A DNA stretch of 64,000 nucleotides from an uncultured Methanospirillum sp. (GTDB taxonomy: Archaea > Halobacteriota > Methanomicrobia > Methanomicrobiales > Methanospirillaceae), in NCBI RefSeq assembly GCF_963668475.1, contig NZ_OY764544.1:2790001-2854000 (forward strand). Direction: 5' to 3'. Both the position numbers and the translations under genes were made by a program. Below, in pieces: positions 1-7,165 of the stretch; position 1 is the first letter of the stretch, and each line of letters begins with the position of its first letter. The notes under the pieces are model-generated. The model saw nothing but the letters and a program-made list of their open reading frames with translations. It did not search any database and had not been told where the DNA came from.

Positions 1-614
1 CTCAGTTTTTTGTCTACTGGAATTTTAGAGGTAACATCCTTAATCTCTGATAACTTCGTATCAAGGTAATCATTATACTTTTCCGCCTTTGCTTTGGCAT
101 CTCCACCGAGAATTGATCCGGTAAGGAGGAAACATTTCTTCAGATCTTCAAATGTTGTAAAGTACAAGGTTACAACTGGAATTCCTGCAGATGAGAGTTG
201 ATCAGCGCTCTTGTTCGTTCCATCAGAGAGTATTGCAATATCCGGTTTTGCGGCAATTGTATCTTCCAGTGTAACAACTTTTGTTGAAGAGTCAAATGGA
301 GCAGGGATGGTTCCAATCCTTGGATAAACCTTGTTGAACATCGGCATGTTATGGATAATTGAGGTTGTTGCAACAATTTTATCCCCGGCACCGAGCATAA
401 GAACGACTTCATTGTGAGCGTTCCAGAAATCAGCGACACGGTCGATTGTGACTGGTATCTGAACCGTATTCCCCATCATATCTGTGATGGTTTGCGTTGC
501 TCCTGTCGAGGCCCCTGCATCGGCATAAACCACGCCGGTGAAGCAGATAAGACAGATCAAAAGTGTAAGTAACCACATTGAGATGGTTACACGATGTTTT
601 CCACTCATTTTCAT
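1..614 (-). CDS. ABC transporter substrate-binding protein, FecB/BtuF type (partial)
   Basis: An open frame on the minus strand runs from an ATG at 614 (a second ATG at 608) off the left edge of the window, so only about the first 204 codons are present. The start MKMSGKHRVT is followed by a hydrophobic signal segment ending near CFTGVVYADA. The mature part has TITDMMGNTVQIP, then VADFWNAHNEVVLMLG and AAKPDIAILS. This is the pattern of cluster-8 (TroA-like) binding proteins for iron-siderophores, corrinoids or oxyanions. The ligand cannot be read from this part. A palindrome and a T/A-rich TATA-like stretch lie just upstream. Family is confident; substrate is unknown. Confidence 0.85.
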   Translation of the reverse strand, partial: MKMSGKHRVTISMWLLTLLICLICFTGVVYADAGASTGATQTITDMMGNTVQIPVTIDRVADFWNAHNEVVLMLGAGDKIVATTSIIHNMPMFNKVYPRIGTIPAPFDSSTKVVTLEDTIAAKPDIAILSDGTNKSADQLSSAGIPVVTLYFTTFEDLKKCFLLTGSILGGDAKAKAEKYNDYLDTKLSEIKDVTSKIPVDKKL

Positions 615-659
615 CAGCTATCAGGAGAGGTTTTTGAATATTTAAATTTTAAACTATTG

Positions 660-682
660 TTAGTGCAAACTAGTTTACCTAA
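660..682. promoter_or_regulatory. Palindromic operator candidate upstream of the binding-protein gene
   Basis: A perfect 10-bp palindrome AAACTAGTTT (667-676) is flanked by TTAG on one side and CTAA on the other. It lies about 46-68 bases before the start codon at 614 and next to an A/T-rich TATA-like stretch (about 638-655). The TTAG...CTAA layout resembles DtxR/IdeR-type metal-repressor boxes, but the outer arms are one base off symmetry. Regulation by a metal repressor is an inference. Confidence 0.35.
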
Positions 683-1058
683 AATTTATGAGATAAAAAT
701 TTTCTCCATTTATTGAGTAAAATTTGGAAAAAAATGAAATATACTTATTTGATAATTTTTAATGATGAAATAATAAACAAAAAAAGTGTAACTATAATTA
801 GTAATTTGCTCTAATATTTGACCTTTTTCCTACCGAGAACTACAATCGCGCATGTGATGTATTTACTATCTGAATGAAATAAGTTTCTTTTATTTACTCA
901 CCCCGAAAAAGTTCTCTGTTTTTCATCAAATTTAATAAGAAAAATAATTAAATATAAATATTGCTATATCTGGCGCCATGTTCTTGTTTTATAATATGTA
1001 TGTTTATCGCAAAAAGAACAAAAAAAATTACACGAAAGCTACATCCCGCTCCATTGGT
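683..1058. other. A/T-rich intergenic region without a recognised gene
   Basis: The stretch is strongly A/T-rich with many short poly-A and poly-T runs and frequent stops. It separates the minus-strand binding-protein gene from the end of the small wHTH-like gene at 1059. I see no RNA gene, repeat or credible reading frame. An open frame starting at 978 on the plus strand is the antisense shadow of the 1059-1406 gene. Confidence 0.5.
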
Positions 1059-1406
1059 TTAACTATCAATTCGTTTGCAGATCTGCTCAAATATTTCAGG
1101 ACCGAGAAGAGCTATACTTTCATCTGCGAACTCTTCTCTCATTATCCTGATGATCTTCATGGAGCCTTCATTGGTCGTGTGAATGCCAACTCTCTCTTCC
1201 CTGGTTACCAGTTCCTGCTCTTCCATCATTGCAAAATATGGGAGAATATAATAATGGGGGGCTTTGAGATACTCTGCAAGTCTCCTTGTTGTAGGAAACC
1301 GTATCCTGATTCCATCTGCAGTAAAGGTCAGGGTGATTGCGTGCTCTTCAGAAAAAAAAAGTTCCAAAGCAGTTCTGAATAGTATATCGACCGAAAGAGT
1401 AGGCAT
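1059..1406 (-). CDS. Small winged-helix-like protein (115 aa)
   Basis: I do not recognise a named family. With the start at ATG 1406 (MPTLSVDILFRTALELFF) the product is 115 residues. The middle, RRLAEYLKAPHYYILPYF then MMEEQELVTREERVGIHTT, looks like a recognition helix followed by a beta-wing, so a winged-helix DNA-binding protein is a reasonable guess. It follows the 67-aa gene on the same strand with a 46-base gap. Both diverge from the MoSto homologue, so the pair could regulate it; this is inference from position. Longer starts are possible because the ribosome site before 1406 is close to the ATG. Confidence 0.6.
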   Translation of the reverse strand: MPTLSVDILFRTALELFFSEEHAITLTFTADGIRIRFPTTRRLAEYLKAPHYYILPYFAMMEEQELVTREERVGIHTTNEGSMKIIRIMREEFADESIALLGPEIFEQICKRIDS

Positions 1407-1452
1407 ACCTCTCTCACTATTTATTATACACAGATACAATAGTTCCGAAAAA

Positions 1453-1656
1453 TTAGTGTTTCTTCTTCTGATCCTCGGGTACCTCTGCGAGGTACACAAG
1501 TTCAGCGCCGACGTCCTTTGCGATCATCTCGATCTCAACTTTTCTGAAGTGGGTTGCTTCGATCTGTATCTGACCGCCGGTCACCGCAACAACTCTGAAT
1601 TGTGGCTGCCTGACACCTTCTCCGACCTTCTGACGCTCTCTGATATAAATTTTCAT
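1453..1656 (-). CDS. Conserved-looking small protein (67 aa), function unknown
   Basis: The likely start is ATG 1656, preceded by GGGGTG at good spacing, giving MKIYIRERQKVGEGVRQP and a 67-residue product. It has alternating hydrophobic strands (FRVVAVTGG, QIQIEATHF) and a Lys/His tail (EDQKKKH). No signal peptide or membrane segment is present. It is the first gene of a two-gene minus-strand unit diverging from the MoSto homologue at 1769. I do not recognise the family. The small size, good ribosome site and absence of a competing gene support it as real. Confidence 0.6.
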   Translation of the reverse strand: MKIYIRERQKVGEGVRQPQFRVVAVTGGQIQIEATHFRKVEIEMIAKDVGAELVYLAEVPEDQKKKH

Positions 1657-1768
1657 CTGCTTCACCCCTGGCGGATAACTTTGAGCATAATCACTTGGAT
1701 ATACCAACTGCTATGCCAGCAAATGTATCTATATTACTTCAATATACTTAATACTATTGAGGTGAGGA

Positions 1769-2584
1769 ATGCACGAGAGACATGATATTCCAAACAAACT
1801 ACAAGGCGAAACTCTGGTCAGAAAACAGTTATTTGAGAAGTATAAAGATCGCCCTCTGGTAAGAATCCTTCCTGAATTAAATGTTGTCAAGATAGGTGGG
1901 CATGGAATCATCGATTATGGACATGATGTCGTTCTTCCTCTCGTTGATGAACTGGGCACACTCTCTGAGCATCATCAGATGCTGATTATTACCGGCGGTG
2001 GAGTGAGAGTCCGGCACATGATGGACATCGGTCTAGATCTTGGTATGCCAACCGGTGTTCTTGCCGAACTCACCAGCAAGATCTCTGAGCAGAACGCTCT
2101 CATGATGGCAACACTTCTCTCTCCATGGAAGGCAAAGCGAATCCATACAACTGATCTCTTAGAGCTTCCAACACTGCTGGCAATGGGGGCACTTCCGGTA
2201 ACACATGGAACTCCGCCATATGGTCTGTATGAGCATCCGTCCGAACGCTCGAACGGAGGAATACCACCACACAGGACCGACACCGGAGCATTTCTGGCAG
2301 CTGAAGTGCTCGGAGCCAAACGGTGCATTCTAGCAAAAAATGTTGATGGGCTGTATGACAAACATCCTCTCAAGTACCCTGATGCAGAACTGATACCCGA
2401 GATCACTGCGAGTGAGCTTATCGAGATGGACATGGAAGATCTCGTTCTTGAGAGAAAACTGCTGGAGATCATGCTTGAGTCTCGAAATATTCCCTGTATT
2501 CAGATCGTAAACGGTCACAAAAAGGGCATGATAACGCGGGCTATTATTGGGGAGAATGTTGGAACAATTATCTGGGCAAGATAA
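1769..2584 (+). CDS. Molybdenum storage protein-like amino acid kinase-fold protein
   Basis: The 271-residue product has the amino acid kinase/UMP kinase fold. Its motifs match the MosA/MosB subunits of the Azotobacter molybdenum storage protein: NVVKIGGHGIIDYG near the nucleotide site, LIITGGGVRVRHM, GVLAELTSKISEQNALM, GGIPPHRTDTGAFLAAE, AKNVDGLY and the C-terminal IQIVNGHKKGMITRA. In Azotobacter two such subunits form a cage that stores polyoxomolybdate or tungstate with ATP hydrolysis. Here a single gene is seen, so a homo-oligomer is possible. The start ATG 1769 follows GAGGTGAGG. A role in Mo/W storage for formylmethanofuran or formate dehydrogenases is inferred. A classical UMP kinase (PyrH) is less likely because of the IPPHRTD motif. 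Confidence 0.8.
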   Translation: MHERHDIPNKLQGETLVRKQLFEKYKDRPLVRILPELNVVKIGGHGIIDYGHDVVLPLVDELGTLSEHHQMLIITGGGVRVRHMMDIGLDLGMPTGVLAELTSKISEQNALMMATLLSPWKAKRIHTTDLLELPTLLAMGALPVTHGTPPYGLYEHPSERSNGGIPPHRTDTGAFLAAEVLGAKRCILAKNVDGLYDKHPLKYPDAELIPEITASELIEMDMEDLVLERKLLEIMLESRNIPCIQIVNGHKKGMITRAIIGENVGTIIWAR

Positions 2585-2980
2585 GGTAGTGGGATAAGAA
2601 CAGCAAAAAATGTACTTTTTTTTACACACGTACACGATATCTCTGATAATTGGGTTTCTGTTACAGATAGCAGGAATCGCCCTCTCTAATTAACTAAATA
2701 GCATTACCTTTTCCCGGGTCTGGTTTCGGGCGACCATGGCGGTTCTAAAATCACTTAAATGGGCTTCTTTTTTGATTCCAGGGGATATTCCGAGTGCGCA
2801 GATCCGGTAAATATCTCTCTCTAAAAACCACGTCCATTTTATGCTCTAATGGGACTATACTCAATAATTAGCGTTTTTATACAGGGTCGCTATTGATCAG
2901 ATCTGGTGAGATGAACATTCATATGATCCCGATGTCAAAACTGGAATCTCGACAGGATATGGGCCCGGGAATTTCGAGGG
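2585..2980. other. Intergenic region between MoSto-like gene and transporter operon
   Basis: About 400 bases with stops in all frames. T-rich stretches just after 2584 could end transcription of the MoSto-like gene. I see no RNA gene or repeat copy. It lies 3' of both flanking convergent units. Confidence 0.4.
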
Positions 2981-3016
2981 AAAAAGCGAATAAATTGGGT
3001 TTATTATCGCAAAAAA
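2981..3016 (-). terminator. Hairpin terminator of the amino acid ABC transporter operon
   Basis: On the minus strand, just past the stop codon at 3023, GCGATAATAAA (3010-3000) can pair with TTTATTCGC (2994-2986). T-runs lie on both sides. The stem is A/T-rich with two unpaired bases. This fits an operon-end terminator. Confidence 0.5.
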
Positions 3017-3022
3017 AGCGTT

Positions 3023-3679
3023 TTATCCAGGTATTGCAAACTTTCTCTCTATTGCATTAGCCCCGAATGTTGTTATGGTCACTAATGCCAGATACACTAC
3101 TGCGAGTGCAAAAAACGTCTCGTTGTAAGCAAAATATTTCGTTGCAATGAGTTTCCCGGCGCCGGTCAGTTCAATAACCGTGATCATGTATGCCAGCGAT
3201 GAATACTTTATCAGATAGATAAACTCATTCGATATTCCGGGAATTGCCCTCCTGAGAGCCTGGGGAAGAACAACATATCGAATTGCCTGGTTCCGTGTCA
3301 TTCCAAGGGCCTTTGCAGCCGTGAGTTGTCCCTCTTTTACTGAAAAAATTGCACCTCTGATATATTCAGAGTTGTACGCACTGTTACAGAGTATAAATCC
3401 GATTATCGATGCTACAAAGGGACTCAGGGTGATTCCATATGGCGGCAATCCGAAATAAAGAATAAATAATAACAGCAGAAGTGGGCAGCCCTTGAAAAAA
3501 ATGGTATACCCATGGAAGAATCCGGACAATACTTTTCCCCCATACACTCGCCCGCAGGCGATTACTATACCGAGAGCAAGTCCTATCGGTGCCGTGACTG
3601 CGATGAGGGCAAGAGTAACAAGCAGACCGTTCCAGAAGGCTGGAACGATTATGTCAACAAGGAAGGTTATGGTCTCCAT
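3023..3679 (-). CDS. Polar amino acid ABC transporter permease
   Basis: The 218-residue membrane protein belongs to the HisMQ/GlnP permease family. It has an N-terminal membrane segment (VPAFWNGLLVTLALIAV), several further hydrophobic helices, and the cytoplasmic EAA loop around GQLTAAKALGMTRNQAIRYV with VLPQALRRAIPG, which contacts the ATPase. It starts at ATG 3679, five bases after the ATPase stop, so the genes are co-transcribed. It likely pairs with the 4439-5116 permease as a heterodimer. The amino acid imported cannot be told from the permease. Confidence 0.9.
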   Translation of the reverse strand: METITFLVDIIVPAFWNGLLVTLALIAVTAPIGLALGIVIACGRVYGGKVLSGFFHGYTIFFKGCPLLLLLFILYFGLPPYGITLSPFVASIIGFILCNSAYNSEYIRGAIFSVKEGQLTAAKALGMTRNQAIRYVVLPQALRRAIPGISNEFIYLIKYSSLAYMITVIELTGAGKLIATKYFAYNETFFALAVVYLALVTITTFGANAIERKFAIPG

Positions 3680-3684
3680 GATCT

Positions 3685-4437
3685 CTACTGTGAATACTCC
3701 CTGAACTGTCCGATGAATGCCTTACACCGTTCAAACTTAGGATCGTTCATAAGAACCTGCGGGCTTCCCTGCTCTTTGATTATACCATGCTCCATGAACA
3801 GAATCTGGTTCGCAACCGAACAGGCAAAACCCATCTCATGGGTGACAACCAGCATCGTCATCCCCTGTTGTGCAAGTTTCTTCATGACCTCAAGAACTTC
3901 ACGCGTTAACTCAGGATCAAGAGCACTCGTCGGCTCATCAAAGAGCATGACATCCGGATCCATGGCAAGAGCCCTGGCGATGGAGACTCTCTGTGCCTGC
4001 CCGCCTGAAAGTTCAGCAGGGTAATGATCAGCCCATTCGGCCATCCCAACCTGCCTGAGTTCTGTCATCGCCTTCTCCCTGGCATCCTTTGCATTCATCC
4101 CTTTGACTTTGATCAAAGCGATCTCAACATTTTTTACTGCGGTGAGATGATCAAAGAGGAAGAAGTTCTGGAAAACCATCCCGATCTTCTGCCTGAAGTG
4201 GTTGATCTTTGAACCGGCATGAGTAACTTCTTCTCCGTTGAGAAGAACCCTTCCGCTATCCGGGATGGTTAACTGATTAATACACCTGAGTAGTGTACTC
4301 TTCCCGGTTCCTGAAGGGCCGATAAAACAGATCGTCTCCCCTTTTTTGACATTGAATGAGACCCCTTTAAGGACTTCCGAACTGCCGAAGGATTTGTGTA
4401 TATCCTCAACCTTGAGAATGAACTCTGATTCTGACAT
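3685..4437 (-). CDS. Polar amino acid ABC transporter ATP-binding protein
   Basis: The product is about 250 residues from ATG 4437 ([18 protein letters not shown]), one base after the stop of the upstream permease. This is a better start than a longer frame running into that gene. It has Walker [11 protein letters not shown]-loop MVFQNFFLF, signature LSGGQAQRV, Walker [13 protein letters not shown] and the switch histidine in VVTHEMGFA. It is a GlnQ/HisP-type ATPase powering uptake with the two flanking permeases. Confidence 0.93.
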   Translation of the reverse strand: MSESEFILKVEDIHKSFGSSEVLKGVSFNVKKGETICFIGPSGTGKSTLLRCINQLTIPDSGRVLLNGEEVTHAGSKINHFRQKIGMVFQNFFLFDHLTAVKNVEIALIKVKGMNAKDAREKAMTELRQVGMAEWADHYPAELSGGQAQRVSIARALAMDPDVMLFDEPTSALDPELTREVLEVMKKLAQQGMTMLVVTHEMGFACSVANQILFMEHGIIKEQGSPQVLMNDPKFERCKAFIGQFREYSQ

Positions 4438-4438
4438 A

Positions 4439-5116
4439 TTAAGATGAATTCCCCGGACCAAAGCCAGGTATGGCGATCCGCTTTTCAAGCCTCTGGATAA
4501 GGCTGGTTCCTGCATAACTGAGCAGGATGAAGATCACTGCACAGGCCAGGTAGATGGGCATCGTGACATATGTTTGTGAGACAATCTGTGATGAGCGTGT
4601 AAGAAGTTCTGCCACACCTATTGCATAACAGATAGACGATTCTGTGAGGATTTCGGGATATTCATTAGACCATCCCGGTAACGCTATTCGCATGGCTTGA
4701 GGGAGAATTATTGATCTGATCGCCTGAGTTCTGCTCATTCCAAGAGACCGTGCTGCGGTCATCTGTCCTTCCGCAATTGACTGGATCGCCCCCCTGAAGA
4801 TCTGTGACTGATATGCAGCTCCTCTCAACCCTAATACAACTGCACCAACAACAAAGGCAGGAAGGTCGAGTCCCAGACCTGGAAAGATACCAAAGTAAAA
4901 GAGAAACAGCAGAACCAGGACAGGAAGACCACGGAAGAACCAGACGTACACAGAAATTGCAGATCGTAATGGCAGTTTTCCATACACCTGTCCAAGGGCC
5001 ATTGGAAGCCCCAGCACCACTCCGATTATCAGGGCAACTGCAACCAGGCCTACTGTGATGAAGATACCTGTAAGCAGATAGGGGAACCAGTCGATGAGAA
5101 TCGTCAGTGGATCCAC
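4439..5116 (-). CDS. Polar amino acid ABC transporter permease
   Basis: The 225-residue HisMQ-family permease starts at GTG 5116, preceded by GGAGGAG at ideal spacing. Hydrophobic helices include [20 protein letters not shown] and the segment around [10 protein letters not shown]. The EAA loop [19 protein letters not shown] plus [12 protein letters not shown] is intact. It is 26-30% similar by eye to the 3023-3679 permease over the same motifs and probably forms a heterodimer with it. It is the second gene of the receptor-permease-ATPase-permease operon. Confidence 0.9.
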   Translation of the reverse strand: MDPLTILIDWFPYLLTGIFITVGLVAVALIIGVVLGLPMALGQVYGKLPLRSAISVYVWFFRGLPVLVLLFLFYFGIFPGLGLDLPAFVVGAVVLGLRGAAYQSQIFRGAIQSIAEGQMTAARSLGMSRTQAIRSIILPQAMRIALPGWSNEYPEILTESSICYAIGVAELLTRSSQIVSQTYVTMPIYLACAVIFILLSYAGTSLIQRLEKRIAIPGFGPGNSS

Positions 5117-5232
5117 TATTCTCCTCCTGGTGGTCGTCTCTTAGGAGCAGTGGGAACAACCTGATTCTGTCTGTCACATATGAGCATAAAAGGATTCAAA
5201 ATAGTGTATGCGTTCAAAAGAGATGAAATGAG

Positions 5233-6045
5233 TTATTCCATCTTGTACTTCTTCTTCAGAACTGTCCAGTCAGGTGACTCATGGAGCAGATCCAGTCCCT
5301 TATTCATGGTGTTCAGAAGCTCAGTGTCATCCTTGCGGATAGCAACTCCATACTCTTCACCGGTATCGATCTCACCGATGAGATGGAGTGGCTTGTCAGC
5401 GATTGCGTCAAGCATTGGTGGGCGATCATAGATTGCAAAGTCAATACGCTTATTCTGGAGATCAGTCGTTGCCAGTGGGAAGTTGTCATATGTGACAAGT
5501 TGATCTGCCTGAATGACACTCTTATTGATGAGATTCTCTTCTACCCAGAATGCTCCGGTTGTTCCACGCTGTGCACCAATTCTTCCTTTCCCTGCCTTAA
5601 AGTCATCAAGAGTTAATATGATGTCGTTGTGAACTGCAACTGACTGATTAACCTTGTAGTACGGGTTGCTGAAGTGTACCTGCTGCTTACGCTCGTCGGT
5701 AATGGTCATTCCTGAATAGACCATATCGATCTTCTTTGCATTCAGGGCAGGTATGATTCCATCCCATGCGATAGGCTGGATCTTTACGGCAAATCCAAGT
5801 TTATTTCCTATCCACTGGACAGACTCCACATCAAATCCCTGGGCAGTCCCGTTTTTATCAATAAAACTGTATGGTGGGTATTCTCCGTCAATACCTACAA
5901 TATATGTCTTCTTCTGGTCTGCAGATGCATTATCTGTGCTTTTTGCTGATTTATCAGCGGTATTGGCACTTTGAGTACAACCACTCAAACAGACTGCACC
6001 AAGTACTATAAAAATTACCAGGATTGATATGATTTTTCGATCCAT
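5233..6045 (-). CDS. Amino acid ABC transporter substrate-binding lipoprotein
   Basis: The product starts best at ATG 6045 (MDRKIISILVIF; a GTG at 6066 would add seven residues). A lipobox, VCLSGCTQ, marks membrane anchoring. The mature domain is PBP3 type: YIVGIDGEYPPYSFID, GFDVESVQWIG, AWDGIIPALNAKKIDMVYSG, MTITDERKQQVHFS. These are hallmarks of polar amino acid receptors. It heads the minus-strand transporter operon, about 115 bases before the first permease, and diverges from a close paralogue at 6208. Confidence 0.9.
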   Translation of the reverse strand: MDRKIISILVIFIVLGAVCLSGCTQSANTADKSAKSTDNASADQKKTYIVGIDGEYPPYSFIDKNGTAQGFDVESVQWIGNKLGFAVKIQPIAWDGIIPALNAKKIDMVYSGMTITDERKQQVHFSNPYYKVNQSVAVHNDIILTLDDFKAGKGRIGAQRGTTGAFWVEENLINKSVIQADQLVTYDNFPLATTDLQNKRIDFAIYDRPPMLDAIADKPLHLIGEIDTGEEYGVAIRKDDTELLNTMNKGLDLLHESPDWTVLKKKYKME

Positions 6046-6207
6046 TGAAGATTGTTTGATCGGCACTGTTATAGAAATTGTGATCTGTGAGCACTACTGA
6101 AAACGAATCATATATATAAATTAAAGATTGGGAGAATCAGAGAGGATCCCGGTTCTGTTTCAATGATACAGGTAATGATTACATATCTGGTTTCCTAATC
6201 TGATACC

Positions 6208-7017
6208 ATGAAAGGAGTGTTGGTATCTCTGGCCTGTCTGGGTCTCGTCCTGCTGCTATTAATGGCAGGGTGTACATCTTCAAACCCGTCCGGTGTACAG
6301 GAGAAAAAAGATTCTTCTGATAATTCTACAACAGTAAAGCAGGTATATCGGGTTGGTATCGATGCAGTCTATCCGCCCTTTACCATGATGAGTGAGAAGG
6401 GTGAACCGACCGGATTTGATGTGGAATCGATCAAATGGATCGCAAAGGATCAGGGATTTGAACCTGAATTTCAGGCAATAGCATGGGATGGCATCATACC
6501 TGCCCTGAATGCAAACAAGATCGATATGGTCTATGCCGGAATGACCATCACCGATGAACGGAAAGAGAAGGTGAACTTCAGCAAGCCATACTGGACCGTG
6601 AACCAGATGGTTGTAACCAAAGAGGGATCACCTGTCACTCTTGATCAGGTAAAAGCCGGAAAGGTCAAGATCGGAACACAACGTGGATGTACTGCAGCAA
6701 TCTGGGTTGAAGACAACCTTGTGAATAAAAGCCTCATGACTGCTGATAATCTGAAGCAGTATGATAACACGCCGCTTGCTATAGAAGATCTGGTCGCAGG
6801 CAGAACAGATGCAGTCATCTATGACAGCACCGTTATGAACGATATCATCGCAGGAAAACCTGTCCAGAAGATCGGAATGATAGAGACCAACGAGCAGTTT
6901 GGAATAGCAGTCCGCAAGTCAGATGCAGAACTGCTCAAAAAACTGAACACAGGTCTTGATCACCTTATGGCATCTCCCGACTGGGAGGCTCTGGTTCAGA
7001 AGTATAACATGGAATAA
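6208..7017 (+). CDS. Second amino acid substrate-binding lipoprotein (paralogue)
   Basis: The 269-residue product has signal MKGVLVSLACLGLVLLLLM and lipobox LMAGCTSS. Its PBP3 domain closely follows the neighbour's: VYPPFTMMSEKGEPTGFDVES, AWDGIIPALNANKIDMVYAG, MTITDERKEKVNFS, KIGTQRGCTAAIWVEDNL. Substitutions in the ligand pocket region (YPPFTMMS versus YPPYSFID) suggest a different ligand preference. No permease follows it; it probably docks on the divergent operon's transporter. A dispersed hairpin element follows at 7055. Confidence 0.9.
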   Translation: MKGVLVSLACLGLVLLLLMAGCTSSNPSGVQEKKDSSDNSTTVKQVYRVGIDAVYPPFTMMSEKGEPTGFDVESIKWIAKDQGFEPEFQAIAWDGIIPALNANKIDMVYAGMTITDERKEKVNFSKPYWTVNQMVVTKEGSPVTLDQVKAGKVKIGTQRGCTAAIWVEDNLVNKSLMTADNLKQYDNTPLAIEDLVAGRTDAVIYDSTVMNDIIAGKPVQKIGMIETNEQFGIAVRKSDAELLKKLNTGLDHLMASPDWEALVQKYNME

Positions 7018-7054
7018 TCTTCTGAACAACCTTTTCCCTCTTTTTTCTGAAAAA

Positions 7055-7106
7055 TTCATCGTCCCTGGGTCCTGACCGGGGCCCATAACGGTGCACCGGT
7101 GGGGTC
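7055..7106 (+). repeat. Dispersed GGGGCCC-hairpin element, copy 1
   Basis: TTCATC, then GTCCT, three bases, CGGGGCCC and an imperfect hairpin centred on CGGTGCACCG followed by TGGGG. It lies between the second receptor gene and tex. Two relatives are at 20692 and 52786; this copy carries a seven-base insertion after TTCATC and lacks the terminal T-run. Confidence 0.55.
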
Positions 7107-7165
7107 TATGACCGATCTGTTTTCTGGGTTGCCTCCCTATCTGTATAGAATTATCAGGCAGGAAG

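Noticed and set aside
978..1382. Plus-strand open frame of 134 codons
   Set aside because: It is antisense to the better supported minus-strand 115-aa gene, is rich in Lys/Cys/Ser of random type and has no ribosome site.
1769..2584. Annotation as uridylate kinase (PyrH)
   Set aside because: Fold is shared, but motifs IPPHRTD and VNGHKKGMITRA follow the Mo storage subunits rather than PyrH.
2700..2760. Possible fourth copy of the GGGGCCC-hairpin element
   Set aside because: CCCGGGTCTGG and CCATGGCGG look vaguely similar, but the TTCATC-GTCCT-GGGGCCC core and the covarying stem are absent.
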